Shown: positions 34,791-43,512 of the stretch, piece after piece
Position numbering within the stretch: position 1 is the stretch's first letter
Layout: every line of letters begins with the position of its first letter
Assembly (NCBI GenBank): GCA_015206945.1
Contig: JADEXV010000006.1
Location: 1-64,000 of the forward strand
Direction of reading: 5' to 3'
Origin: Nostocales cyanobacterium LEGE 12452
Lineage (GTDB): Bacteria; Cyanobacteriota; Cyanobacteriia; Cyanobacteriales; Nostocaceae
DNA: 64,000 nucleotides
Position numbers and translations under genes: made by a program
Notes under the pieces: model-generated
Database searches by the model: none
What the model saw: the letters and a program-made list of their open reading frames with translations, nothing else
Told to the model about the DNA's origin: nothing

Positions 34791-36713
34791 ATGGAAATTT
34801 TAGAAACAATCGGTTTTGATTTAGGGCACGGTGAAACGGCTGTAGCTAAAGCGATCGTGGAAAGCATCGAACCTCCCCAGATGCTGGAGGTTAATAACAA
34901 GAAGAACCAAATTACAGCCCTTGGTTGGCATCCTAAACTCGGTTATCTGGTCGGCGAACAAGCATTAATTCAAGCTGGTGTTACTCAACTGACAATCTCT
35001 TTCAAGCAAAAACCCAACAACGATCCCAAATATCGAGAAACTATTAGCACTTTTGTGGCAACCTACTACCGTCTTTTGAAAGAAAGCAAACAACTTGCAG
35101 GTGGAGAAAGTAGTTATTTTTACATTGGTTGCCCTTCAGGATGGTCAGTTAGCGATCGCACCGAATACCAAAAGCTACTTCAAGAAGCTGGCATTCCCCA
35201 ACTCAATGTTGTACCCGAATCGCGGGCTGCTTTTATGCAAGCCAAGGAAGCCGGGAAGTTGGAGTATGACAAACTTCTGGCATCGGTGCTAATTGTCGAT
35301 ATTGGTTCTTCAACCACAGATTTTACTCTGGTTAAAAGTTTAGAAGAAATCCCGATAGATTTCGGGAGTAATACTTTAGGTGCATCCCTAATAGACAAAG
35401 CTATTTTTGCCCGGACTCTCGCCAACCACGAACAAAAAGCATTACTGGAAAAAGTATTTCAGGAATATCCCCATCACCAAGCTCGTTGTGAACTTGCTTG
35501 CCGCAAAGCTAAAGAAGATTACTTTTCTAATGAACAGCTATACAGCGATCCTGAATCCTTTGCGCGTGGGTTCGAGTCAATCAACGAACAGATTTATTTT
35601 ATTCCCCAAGTAAATAAATTGATGATGGAGGAAATTTTAAATCAACCCTTACCGGAACTGGAAAATCATAGTTGGATTAAATCATTTCGCAACTCTTTAA
35701 CCGAGGCGAAAGAAAAGCTAGAAAAACTTGGAATCGTGCCGAAACTTGTGCTGATGACTGGCGGTGCATCTCGCATGAAGTTCACGCACGTTTTTTGCCA
35801 GGAAATGTTTCCCGAACCAGAAACGCTGCTTCGCCCCGATCCGGAACCGGAACGGTGCATTGCACTGGGTTTAGCACGAGTAGGAAGATGGGATCTGCGT
35901 GCTGCTGCTTTTAAGCAAGAAGTGAACAAACTATTTACCTCAAATCAGCTTAAAGGTTTGATTGAAAGGCATATTCCAGAGTTAATCACATCACTAACTA
36001 AGCCTTTGGCGGATGGCTTGATTGTCAACGCAGTTAAACCAGGTTTAAAAGATTGGCAAAAAAACAAAATACGGACTTTAGCTGATTTAGAAACAGCTTT
36101 GATCGGTAGGGCAGAACAGTGGCTCAAAAGCGAACGCGCCGTGCAGATAATTAATCATCAATGCGCTTCTTGGTTCAGCAATAAAATCCAACCAGATTTA
36201 GCCGCACAAACCGATCCAATCTGTCGAAAGTTTCAGATACCTAGAAGCAGCTTAAGATTCGAGGATAGTATTGACCCAACTTTTGTTAACCCAGAATTAC
36301 AAATTGGAGATGCTATTCTGGCTGAGACAGTAGCATTTATCGTCAATGTAGTAATTGGTGGAGGCGCTGTGGCTAGCATCATCACTCTTATCCTAACTGG
36401 GCATTTAACCTGGCCAATTGCACTAGTATATGGGGCTTCGTTGATGGCAGCAGGAATGGAGCTAAATCGTAAGAGTGTTCAAGAAGTAATCAAGACAAAT
36501 GTAGATGTCCCTAGTTGGATGCGTTCTAATTTTTTGAGCGACAAAAAAATTGAGGATATGTGTCAGCAAATAAAGCCTGAATTAGAGAAAGTTCTGCAAG
36601 AACAACTGACAGCAAATCAAGAGGCTTTTGACAAACTGATTGTCAAAGTTGAGCAAGGACTTCAAAACAGCCTTTCCAGCAAGGTTCAATCTTGCATAAT
36701 TTTGATCCAATAG
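34791..36713 (+). CDS. Actin/Hsp70-superfamily ATPase with membrane segment
   Basis: A 640-residue protein with the three nucleotide-binding loops of the actin fold: phosphate-1 GFDLGHGETA at 8-17, phosphate-2 VDIGSSTTDF at 169-178, and adenosine TGGASR at 323-328. The C-terminal 300 residues are not an Hsp70 substrate domain; they contain two hydrophobic segments at about 513-556 and a coiled tail. It lies in an operon with a membrane protein. It could form membrane-attached filaments or act as a chaperone-like ATPase. The function is unknown. Confidence 0.8.
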   Translation: MEILETIGFDLGHGETAVAKAIVESIEPPQMLEVNNKKNQITALGWHPKLGYLVGEQALIQAGVTQLTISFKQKPNNDPKYRETISTFVATYYRLLKESKQLAGGESSYFYIGCPSGWSVSDRTEYQKLLQEAGIPQLNVVPESRAAFMQAKEAGKLEYDKLLASVLIVDIGSSTTDFTLVKSLEEIPIDFGSNTLGASLIDKAIFARTLANHEQKALLEKVFQEYPHHQARCELACRKAKEDYFSNEQLYSDPESFARGFESINEQIYFIPQVNKLMMEEILNQPLPELENHSWIKSFRNSLTEAKEKLEKLGIVPKLVLMTGGASRMKFTHVFCQEMFPEPETLLRPDPEPERCIALGLARVGRWDLRAAAFKQEVNKLFTSNQLKGLIERHIPELITSLTKPLADGLIVNAVKPGLKDWQKNKIRTLADLETALIGRAEQWLKSERAVQIINHQCASWFSNKIQPDLAAQTDPICRKFQIPRSSLRFEDSIDPTFVNPELQIGDAILAETVAFIVNVVIGGGAVASIITLILTGHLTWPIALVYGASLMAAGMELNRKSVQEVIKTNVDVPSWMRSNFLSDKKIEDMCQQIKPELEKVLQEQLTANQEAFDKLIVKVEQGLQNSLSSKVQSCIILIQ

Positions 36714-36797
36714 CGGTAGTTAGTGATGCACAACAATAACAATTATTCTAAACTTTCTGCTAACTAGGGAATTAAATATGTAAACTGCTCAAAGTCA

Positions 36798-37622
36798 ATG
36801 ATTCAAACAATAGTTGTATTTATCATCATTGGGCTAATTCTGATTGGGATTTTAGTCAATCCCGTTCTAGTCAAAAGACGAAGAACCCGTCTCAAACATC
36901 GTCCTTTTCCTCCACTGTGGAATGCCATAATTGAAAATAATCTTCCCATTTATCTATGTCTCTCTCCCGATGAAATAAGACGACTTCATGGACATATTCA
37001 AGTATTCTTAGCAGAAAAGCAATTTATTGGTTGTAGAGGATTACAGGTGACGGAGGAAATGAAACTGACTCTTGCTGCTGTTGCCTGTTTACTTCTATTA
37101 AATGAACGTGGGCAGTACTTCCCCAGACTTCGTTCAATTCTGGTGTATCCCAACGCTTATTTTGTTCAGGAAACGAATTCCGTCGGAAAATATGTTGTTG
37201 AGGAAAAGCGTGTAGCAAGACTGGGTGAATCGTGGACAAATGACCAAGTAGTACTGTCTTGGGAACAGGTGAAACAAGACATTAATAACTGGAGAGATGG
37301 ACGTAATGTTGTGCTTCATGAATTCGCCCATCAATTAGATCAAGAAGATGGTAAAGCTGAAGGAGTTCCGATACTGCAAAACAACTCAGACTATGCTATT
37401 TGGGCGAAGGTGATGACAGAAGAATATCAGCAACTTTGTAATGATGTTCTAGAAGGTGCAAAGACGGTAATGTATAGCTATGGTGCAACAAATCCCGCAG
37501 AATTTTTCGCCGTAGCGACTGAGACATTCTTTGAGAAACCGCACCAATTGCTGTCTAAGCATCCGGCACTTTATGAGCAACTGCAACGTTACTATCAATT
37601 AGATCCTTTGCAATGGGTGTGA
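36798..37622 (+). CDS. MtfA-type zinc peptidase (M90)
   Basis: The 274-residue protein has an N-terminal membrane helix (VVFIIIGLILIGILVNPVL) and a gluzincin core with HEFAH at 174-178 followed by LDQEDG, the hallmark of MtfA/YeeI peptidases. In E. coli MtfA is a soluble aminopeptidase that interacts with the Mlc repressor; this form is membrane-anchored. It follows the actin-like pair by 84 bases. Confidence 0.9.
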   Translation: MIQTIVVFIIIGLILIGILVNPVLVKRRRTRLKHRPFPPLWNAIIENNLPIYLCLSPDEIRRLHGHIQVFLAEKQFIGCRGLQVTEEMKLTLAAVACLLLLNERGQYFPRLRSILVYPNAYFVQETNSVGKYVVEEKRVARLGESWTNDQVVLSWEQVKQDINNWRDGRNVVLHEFAHQLDQEDGKAEGVPILQNNSDYAIWAKVMTEEYQQLCNDVLEGAKTVMYSYGATNPAEFFAVATETFFEKPHQLLSKHPALYEQLQRYYQLDPLQWV

Positions 37623-37659
37623 ACTAAGTAGATCCTGTGCAATGGGTGTGAAGTAAGTG
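37602..37659. repeat. 29-bp tandem duplication across the mtfA-like stop codon
   Basis: The 29 bases starting AGATCCTTTGCAATGGGTG are repeated once directly, with two mismatches in 29. The first copy contains the last codons and stop of the gene, so the second is noncoding. Confidence 0.85.
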
Positions 37660-37734
37660 GGTAAGAATAAATCACATTATGTTCAGTTAATCAACTTTCC
37701 TTCAAAATGTTTTACGAATTACGAATTATTTTAA

Positions 37735-38190
37735 CTAGGAGTTTTTCATCGCCAGAATCTTCAAAGCTACTGCTTCAGGGACAGGCATCACTGATAATCG
37801 ATTTCCTTGTCTCACCAACATTAACTCTTCGGCGCTAAACTTCTCTTTGAGTATTGATAGAAAGATGGGGTTAGAAAAAGTCTCAACAAATTCCACTACA
37901 ACTGTTTGCCACCGAGGCGATTCATAACTTGATTTTGGGTCGTAATATTTACTTTTTGGCTCAAACTGGGCCGGGTCAGCAATATCTTTTTTCACTACAC
38001 GCATTAACCCAGCAATACCGGGAGGATTAGTGCTGGAGTGATAGAAAAAAGCTAAGTCTCCTTCATCCATAAGGCGCAAAAAGTTGCGAGCTTGATAATT
38101 GCGAACGCCGTCCCAGATAGTCTCTTTCTGCTGTTGAAGGTCAACAATGCTATAGGCTTCTGGTTCTGATTTCATTAACCAATAATTCAT
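37735..38190 (-). CDS. EVE-domain protein
   Basis: The 151-residue protein is a full EVE (formerly DUF55, PUA-like) domain: MNYWLMKSEPEAYSIVDL, WDGVRNYQARNFLR and DLAFFYHSS...GIAGLMRV are diagnostic. EVE domains bind modified bases in DNA or RNA. The gene stands alone here with a convergent neighbour. Confidence 0.92.
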   Translation of the reverse strand: MNYWLMKSEPEAYSIVDLQQQKETIWDGVRNYQARNFLRLMDEGDLAFFYHSSTNPPGIAGLMRVVKKDIADPAQFEPKSKYYDPKSSYESPRWQTVVVEFVETFSNPIFLSILKEKFSAEELMLVRQGNRLSVMPVPEAVALKILAMKNS

Positions 38191-38246
38191 CTACACAAAT
38201 TATCTATATACAAAACTATTTTAATTTTGAGCAGGTAAATAAGTTC

Positions 38247-38295
38247 GTAGTAAGGACTTTAGTCCTTATTTTTTAAGCACTAAAGTGCTTACTAC
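38247..38295. repeat. Double-hairpin palindrome
   Basis: The outer arms GTAGTAAG and CTTACTAC enclose two small palindromes, AAGGACTTTAGTCCTT and AAGCACTAAAGTGCTT. It lies between two minus-strand genes and is a REP-like element of a type common in Nostoc. Confidence 0.8.
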
Positions 38296-38315
38296 AAGCC
38301 TAGTGAATATTTGGC

Positions 38316-39035
38316 TTAACTGCGGTAAGCTATAACGGCATAAAACGGATCTCCTCCAGCTGCACCTAACCACTGTAAGATATTCGGTAATGTTGATTTA
38401 TGAGCTATAACTTCTGCGGTTGTAAATCCTGGAACTGACGCGAAGTAAGCTTTGACTAATTCGACTCGTTGTGCTTCTGAAGCCTCCCGCCAAGCTTGAA
38501 TCGCTTTTTCAAAAAACATCCGGTTAGAAAAGCTGATGATTGCCACACCACCGGGTTTCAGAATGCGATAAATTTCGGAAAATACTGCTTCGGGATATTG
38601 CATATATTGCACAGATACGCAATTGAGAACAGCATCAAAATCTCCATCTGGTAAAGGTAGCTGCGGATTTTCGTTAAGATTTTGCACAAAGTAATGATTT
38701 AAGCGGGCATTACGTGCTAATTCCTCACCATTGAGTCCGTGTCCCTCCACATGGTCAAACTGCATCTCTTCTGGTAGATGAGACACCCAACTGCTCATCA
38801 TATCAAAAATGCGGGTGTTGGGTTTGAGGCGATCGCGATATAAATCCGTTAGCTGTTGAATAAATCCTTCATCGACATGGGTGACGAAGCGAGGATAGGC
38901 GTAGAACAGTTTATCATCCGTGTCATCTAATTTCAGGCGCTGATTCGGTCTTAACTGCATAAATCTCTGTTTTGGAGTACTGTTTCCGAAATTTGCGGCA
39001 ATTTCAGATATTTTTTCACAAACACTATGTAACAT
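38316..39035 (-). CDS. SAM-dependent methyltransferase, class I
   Basis: A 239-residue protein with LPLPDGDFDAVLNCVSVQYM and RILKPGGVAIISFSNRMF, the motif II and III region of class I methyltransferases of the UbiE/type 11 group. The glycine-rich motif I is weak (RIFDMMSSWVSHL). An alternative start is the ATG of MQLRPNQRLKL, 25 codons in. The substrate is unknown. Confidence 0.85.
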   Translation of the reverse strand: MLHSVCEKISEIAANFGNSTPKQRFMQLRPNQRLKLDDTDDKLFYAYPRFVTHVDEGFIQQLTDLYRDRLKPNTRIFDMMSSWVSHLPEEMQFDHVEGHGLNGEELARNARLNHYFVQNLNENPQLPLPDGDFDAVLNCVSVQYMQYPEAVFSEIYRILKPGGVAIISFSNRMFFEKAIQAWREASEAQRVELVKAYFASVPGFTTAEVIAHKSTLPNILQWLGAAGGDPFYAVIAYRS

Positions 39036-39088
39036 ATTTTAATAACAGCAGGATACCTAAATAGCAGTATTCAATTTTTATCAATTTA

Positions 39089-40747
39089 ATGTTATACAAA
39101 CTACACTTCTTGCAGCATATTTGGCGACAAATCCGCCTAGTCGCATCATTACCCTATTTTAGTTTGTTAGTTTGGATACTACCCTTATTACTATTTACTT
39201 CTGGACAGAATAGCCTGATGGCACATGATGAAGCGCTTTACGCATCACGTGCCCGTCTGATGTTTGATTCTGGTAATTGGATAGCTCCTTGGGAAACAGC
39301 ACATCATAAAACTCCTGGCCCTTATTGGTTAATTGCCAGTTTTTACAAGCTGTTTGGTATCAGTGATACTAGTGCGCGTCTTCCTAGTATGATTGCTGGC
39401 ATTTTTAGCTTGTGGCTTGTGTATGAAATTGGCAAAATTATGCTAGGCAAAAAATTAGGTTGGCTAGCTGCTGCAATTTTAAGTGTGGAATTTCTCTGGT
39501 TGCAATACTCTCGCTTAAGTACACCTGATGTGCCGATGGTTCTCTTGGTGCTTTTAGCTATTTTGTCTTTCATCAAAACGGAATTGCATCCCAAATATCG
39601 CTACTGGTGGACTTTTCTAGCTGGTTTAAGTTTAGGTTTAGGCTTCTTAGTTAGAAGCTTTATGATTTTTTTGCCAATTATAGCTTTATTACCTTATTTA
39701 ATTTGGGAACATCGCCGTCATCGTCATCTTACTAACCCAATTTTATATTTAGGTTTTTTCGTAGGTTTAATACCTACCTGTATTTGGCTGTGGTTAAGCT
39801 GGCTGCACTTCGGAAATAATAGTTTTGAGGAGTTACTCAAGTTTGTTGTACAACTAAGTTCTGAAGAGCGGGAGTCTAATGGGCTACTATTCTATGTCTG
39901 GAATATCCCTATCAAAGCATTTCCTTGGGCTTTTTTCGGACTTTTAGGCTTATTTTTAACTCTCCGTCGTCCCATTCCTCGTTACCAGTTAATATTAGTT
40001 GCTTTTCCACTTGTTTTATTTGTAGAAATTAGTATTTTTAGTACTCGTTTATCTCACTATAGTCTTTGCCTTTATCCGTTCATCGCTTTGTTTGCATCTG
40101 TGGGTTTAAGTTGGTTAGGTAATATTTACCAGACAGGAATTCCCCCACACTTGCCTCTTCAAAAAAGTAAAAAAAAGATATTGAACCTTTTTGCAAGAAA
40201 TAATCTTCCCCGAAATCTCAGTTATGGCTTGGGTGGATTAGGTGTTTTACTTGTTATAGCGAGTATTGGCATTTTTAGCTGGGGTAGTTCTGATATCCGC
40301 AAGTATGCAAGTATTGGCTTGGCTATGGGCTTGGGTTGGTTAATTTTACCTGTGGTGTGGATTGCTCGTTACCACTTTGACAAAAAATTTCTCACAGCCC
40401 GTTATTGGATTGCAGGTTGGTTAATTCCCTGTTGGCTGGCCTTGGCGGCGATAGGTAGCATCGGTCTGTTAAGTGACTATAACTCTGGTTTAAAAACTTT
40501 TTTACAACAAAGTGCGATCGCTTCAATTCTCCAATCTTATCCTACGTACTATGTGGAGATGGACGCTAAAACAAAAGTACTGCTTAATTTCTATCTTCCT
40601 ACTCGCCCTCAACCAGTAATCTCTATTTCCCAAGTACCAGCTTTGAGCTATGCTTGGATCTATGCTAACCAGTCTTCTCAATTATCTCGACCTCACCGCA
40701 TTATCGGCGCTGTCAAAGAGTACCAACTGATTCAAGTTCTTCCCTAA
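39089..40747 (+). CDS. ArnT/PMT-type membrane glycosyltransferase
   Basis: A 552-residue GT-C protein. The first periplasmic loop has HDEALYASRARLMFDSGNW and TPGPYWLIASFYKLFGIS, the acidic catalytic loop of the ArnT/PMT (GT39/83) family, which uses polyprenyl-phosphate sugars. About 11-12 transmembrane helices follow. The end converges on the next gene with 10 bases between stops. A decayed copy of its last 43 codons sits at 42677-42805. Confidence 0.9.
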   Translation: MLYKLHFLQHIWRQIRLVASLPYFSLLVWILPLLLFTSGQNSLMAHDEALYASRARLMFDSGNWIAPWETAHHKTPGPYWLIASFYKLFGISDTSARLPSMIAGIFSLWLVYEIGKIMLGKKLGWLAAAILSVEFLWLQYSRLSTPDVPMVLLVLLAILSFIKTELHPKYRYWWTFLAGLSLGLGFLVRSFMIFLPIIALLPYLIWEHRRHRHLTNPILYLGFFVGLIPTCIWLWLSWLHFGNNSFEELLKFVVQLSSEERESNGLLFYVWNIPIKAFPWAFFGLLGLFLTLRRPIPRYQLILVAFPLVLFVEISIFSTRLSHYSLCLYPFIALFASVGLSWLGNIYQTGIPPHLPLQKSKKKILNLFARNNLPRNLSYGLGGLGVLLVIASIGIFSWGSSDIRKYASIGLAMGLGWLILPVVWIARYHFDKKFLTARYWIAGWLIPCWLALAAIGSIGLLSDYNSGLKTFLQQSAIASILQSYPTYYVEMDAKTKVLLNFYLPTRPQPVISISQVPALSYAWIYANQSSQLSRPHRIIGAVKEYQLIQVLP

Positions 40748-40757
40748 AACATTATAT

Positions 40758-42488
40758 TCAAGTCTTCCCTATTGCTTTGATACATTCTGTTTTGAGAAGG
40801 ACTAAATTATCAGTTTCAATAACTGCACAAGAGTTAATTAATGTTGCTAAAACAGGTAGAGCCTTCTGTAAATTTGCGTTCGCTTGTTGTGCCGCTGGCT
40901 GATATTGTTGTAGCCAAGTGTTTTTAGTTATATATTCTGAAAGGAATGCAGAACGGTCTAATAACCAAAAAGTTACGTGGTATTTTTGAATAAAGTCTTT
41001 AATCTGATTAATATCATCAGTATATTGGGCATTAATCAGGTCAATCATCCGCTGGCGAAATTGAGCGTAATATTTTGTATGGATCGGTAATGCATATTCT
41101 TTACCCACCAAAATTGTTCTTTGAGCAAAGATGGGTATGTTATCTGCTTCTTGGGAAGTAGAGGCTATGACAATATTTTGCGGTTGCTTTTGCAAAAAAT
41201 TATATAATGTTGGAGCTTGACCTGTTAAATAAGGGGTTTTGGGAAAAACTTTTAAGCTACTAGGGTACAAAACGAGTCCTGCACCAAGGATCGTAATAGT
41301 CCCCAAAATTAAAATTTGTCTGCCATTTTGTCTCGACCATCGAAATGTAGCATCTAAAATTAAGGTAATAGAGATTGCTGCTGCAAGAGCAAATACTATC
41401 TTAAAAGTATGATGGGTGTAGCGGCTAGGCCAGTGCAGTTTAAAAGCTAAGGCATGGGCAGTAAAAAACATGATTAAACTAGCTATTACTACCTGTAGTA
41501 ATAGTTTGACTTCATCCTTTACTTGTTTGGTTAGGAGAAAGTGAGACTGGAATTTCAGGATAATTGGTAATAATAAACCAAATAATAATTGAGGAGGTGC
41601 AATTAAAGCAAAAAAACCGCTATCTCTACCATCAAACCAATAACTAATAATATTATGAGTAAAATACCTGAATCTTCCTCCATCCCAGTACTCTGGCATA
41701 GTTCTTGCAACAGCAGCAGTAATTGTCGGGCCAAATTGTGATGATTGAATAGTATAAGGTAAAATTAGGATGCCAGCAGTTATAGCGGCTGCTACAAATA
41801 AAATAAAATCTTTTCGGTTATGAGAAATAGTTATCTGCCCATTCTGCCAGCGAAATAATCTCAAAAGTAAAACTAATAAATTAATAAAACCTATGATAGG
41901 GTATATTAAACATTGAAGTGCAAATACAATTAATATACCAAATCTATAAGACCGGATTAAATAATATATAAAAGCTAAAACCAGGGGATAAATAAAATCT
42001 CTAGGAGTAGCAGAAAATAGGTCATCGTGAAGGCAAAGGCTTTGATTTAAAAGTAAAGAAGCGATAAACCCTGCCATTGGTACTGGTAATATCTCCATAC
42101 AAACTACAAAGCAATAGCTAGTTGTAATTAGTCCCAGGACTAATGGAAAAATCTTGCCAAATAAAATTGGATCTATATTTAAAGCTGCAATTATTTTATA
42201 AACAATACCATACCCAATTGGTGTCACTGACTGAAAATAATCAGCAATTAAATCTCCAGGAAATAAATCTGGGTTAAAGTAACGATAGATCCAAGAAATA
42301 TATTCCCGTGCATCGTCGCTCACTATATATTTGCTCGTGAAAGCTTGTCGCACCCCCAGAAAAATATAACCAACAGCAAAAATTAGACTGAGACTGTACC
42401 AAAAAATAACAGTCAACCTAGATTGATTTTGTCTGTTTTTTTGAGTAATAGGTGCTGTTAAAATTTTTTGTAATTGTGAAATTAGCAT
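40758..42488 (-). CDS. Unknown large membrane protein, GT-C-like
   Basis: A 576-residue protein with about 11-12 hydrophobic helices and a periplasmic first loop containing SDDAREYISWIYRYFNPDLF, an acidic motif like those of GT-C enzymes, and a soluble C-terminal domain with YNFLQKQPQNIVIASTS. No family name is certain. It lies between an ArnT-like gene and the remnant of a second one, so it may belong to the same sugar-transfer function. Confidence 0.72.
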   Translation of the reverse strand: MLISQLQKILTAPITQKNRQNQSRLTVIFWYSLSLIFAVGYIFLGVRQAFTSKYIVSDDAREYISWIYRYFNPDLFPGDLIADYFQSVTPIGYGIVYKIIAALNIDPILFGKIFPLVLGLITTSYCFVVCMEILPVPMAGFIASLLLNQSLCLHDDLFSATPRDFIYPLVLAFIYYLIRSYRFGILIVFALQCLIYPIIGFINLLVLLLRLFRWQNGQITISHNRKDFILFVAAAITAGILILPYTIQSSQFGPTITAAVARTMPEYWDGGRFRYFTHNIISYWFDGRDSGFFALIAPPQLLFGLLLPIILKFQSHFLLTKQVKDEVKLLLQVVIASLIMFFTAHALAFKLHWPSRYTHHTFKIVFALAAAISITLILDATFRWSRQNGRQILILGTITILGAGLVLYPSSLKVFPKTPYLTGQAPTLYNFLQKQPQNIVIASTSQEADNIPIFAQRTILVGKEYALPIHTKYYAQFRQRMIDLINAQYTDDINQIKDFIQKYHVTFWLLDRSAFLSEYITKNTWLQQYQPAAQQANANLQKALPVLATLINSCAVIETDNLVLLKTECIKAIGKT

Positions 42489-42676
42489 TGTACGCGTCTA
42501 TGTCTGAATAAATTATGTTAATTAGGAAAATCAAAAGCTTTTTTCAATTTTTATGATTGTACAATCTTCAAGTACTGAGCGGTCATTTATAAAGCCAATA
42601 ATTCTAGTAACACTCTGTTTTTTACCCAGAACGAAAGGTCATGAAAGCCGAACTGTCTGGATTTAAAGAACAAGTA

Positions 42677-42805
42677 GCCTCTATTTCGCAAATACCCGTT
42701 TTGAGCTATGCTTGGATCTATGCTGACCAGTCCCCCAAATTACCTCAGTCTTAGCGCATTCTTGGTACAGTAAAAGAGTAGCAGTTGATTCAAGTTCTTC
42801 CTTAA
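42677..42805 (+). pseudogene. 3' remnant of an ArnT-like gene
   Basis: The frame reads ISQIPVLSYAWIYADQS, then stop, RILGTVKE, stop, QLIQVLP, stop. It aligns closely to the last 43 codons of the ArnT-like gene at 39089-40747 (ISQVPALSYAWIYANQS...VKEYQLIQVLP). Two in-frame stops and no 5' part show decay. A paralogue was probably deleted here. Confidence 0.85.
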
Positions 42806-42853
42806 GATAGATGTAAAGTAACTATTGCTAAAAAATATTAGTTTAGTTATGAT

Positions 42854-42870
42854 AATAGTACGCATACTAA
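42854..42870. promoter_or_regulatory. Candidate MarR operator, copy 1
   Basis: AATAGTACGCATACTAA contains a perfect 5-bp inverted repeat (TAGTA-CGCA-TACTA) and lies 13 bases before the marR start. Matching sites at 43407 and 43447 precede the next gene, as expected for a self-controlled regulator. Confidence 0.65.
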
Positions 42871-42882
42871 GTATTTTGCTAA

Positions 42883-43350
42883 ATGGTTTCTACATCTAAT
42901 CACTCCCCAACCTTAGAGTCGTGGCAGCAAAATCTGGCACCATATAATTTGGGCTACAGAATCAAATTAGTCTCACAACTGCTGAGTCGCAAGTTTACTG
43001 AGAGGCTAGAACCCTTTGGATTGACGCCATTTCACTGGTTGGTGTTGTGCTGTCTTTGGCAAGAAGATGGTTTACCTACTTCTAGTATTGGGGATAAACT
43101 CAAACAAGTGGGAGGGACTTTAACAGGCGTACTAGATCGGATGGAAGAACGCGGTTTGGTGCGTCGAGAACGCGACACTCAAGATCGGCGCATCTGGCGA
43201 ATCTGGCTCACGGATGCAGGTAAGGAACTAGAAGCTGTTTTACCGCCAATCGCCGCAGCCGTGCGTGATGAAGCAATGGATGGTATTTCCTTTGCCGACC
43301 GAGAACTGTTTTCCCAAATCTTGAATCGAGCGATCGCTAACCTATCTTAA
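42883..43350 (+). CDS. MarR-family transcriptional regulator
   Basis: A 155-residue winged-helix repressor. The core has LTPFHWLVLCCLWQEDGLPTS, GGTLTGVLDRMEERGLVRRE and the wing RDTQDRRIWRIWLT, the DxRxxxxxLT motif of MarR. It is first in a set with an EmrA-like adaptor and two MFS transporters, an arrangement used for multidrug efflux control. It probably represses its own promoter and the operon. Confidence 0.93.
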   Translation: MVSTSNHSPTLESWQQNLAPYNLGYRIKLVSQLLSRKFTERLEPFGLTPFHWLVLCCLWQEDGLPTSSIGDKLKQVGGTLTGVLDRMEERGLVRRERDTQDRRIWRIWLTDAGKELEAVLPPIAAAVRDEAMDGISFADRELFSQILNRAIANLS

Positions 43351-43406
43351 AGGTGATTTTATAATCACCCGACCGGGGGAGGCAGTGTAAAGATTTGTTT
43401 TGAGAT

Positions 43407-43463
43407 AATATTACGCATACTAAGGAAATAAGGGTTTTTTTCAGAGAATATTACGCATTCTAA
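43407..43463. promoter_or_regulatory. Candidate MarR operators, copies 2 and 3
   Basis: AATATTACGCATACTAA (43407-43423) and AATATTACGCATTCTAA (43447-43463) are separated by exactly 40 bases and differ at one base. They lie 50-106 bases before the adaptor gene. Together with copy 1 the consensus is AATAnTACGCATwCTAA. Confidence 0.65.
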
Positions 43464-43512
43464 ATAAACGACTATTAATCAAGTTATTGAACGAGCAAGG
43501 AAGTTAAGAATC

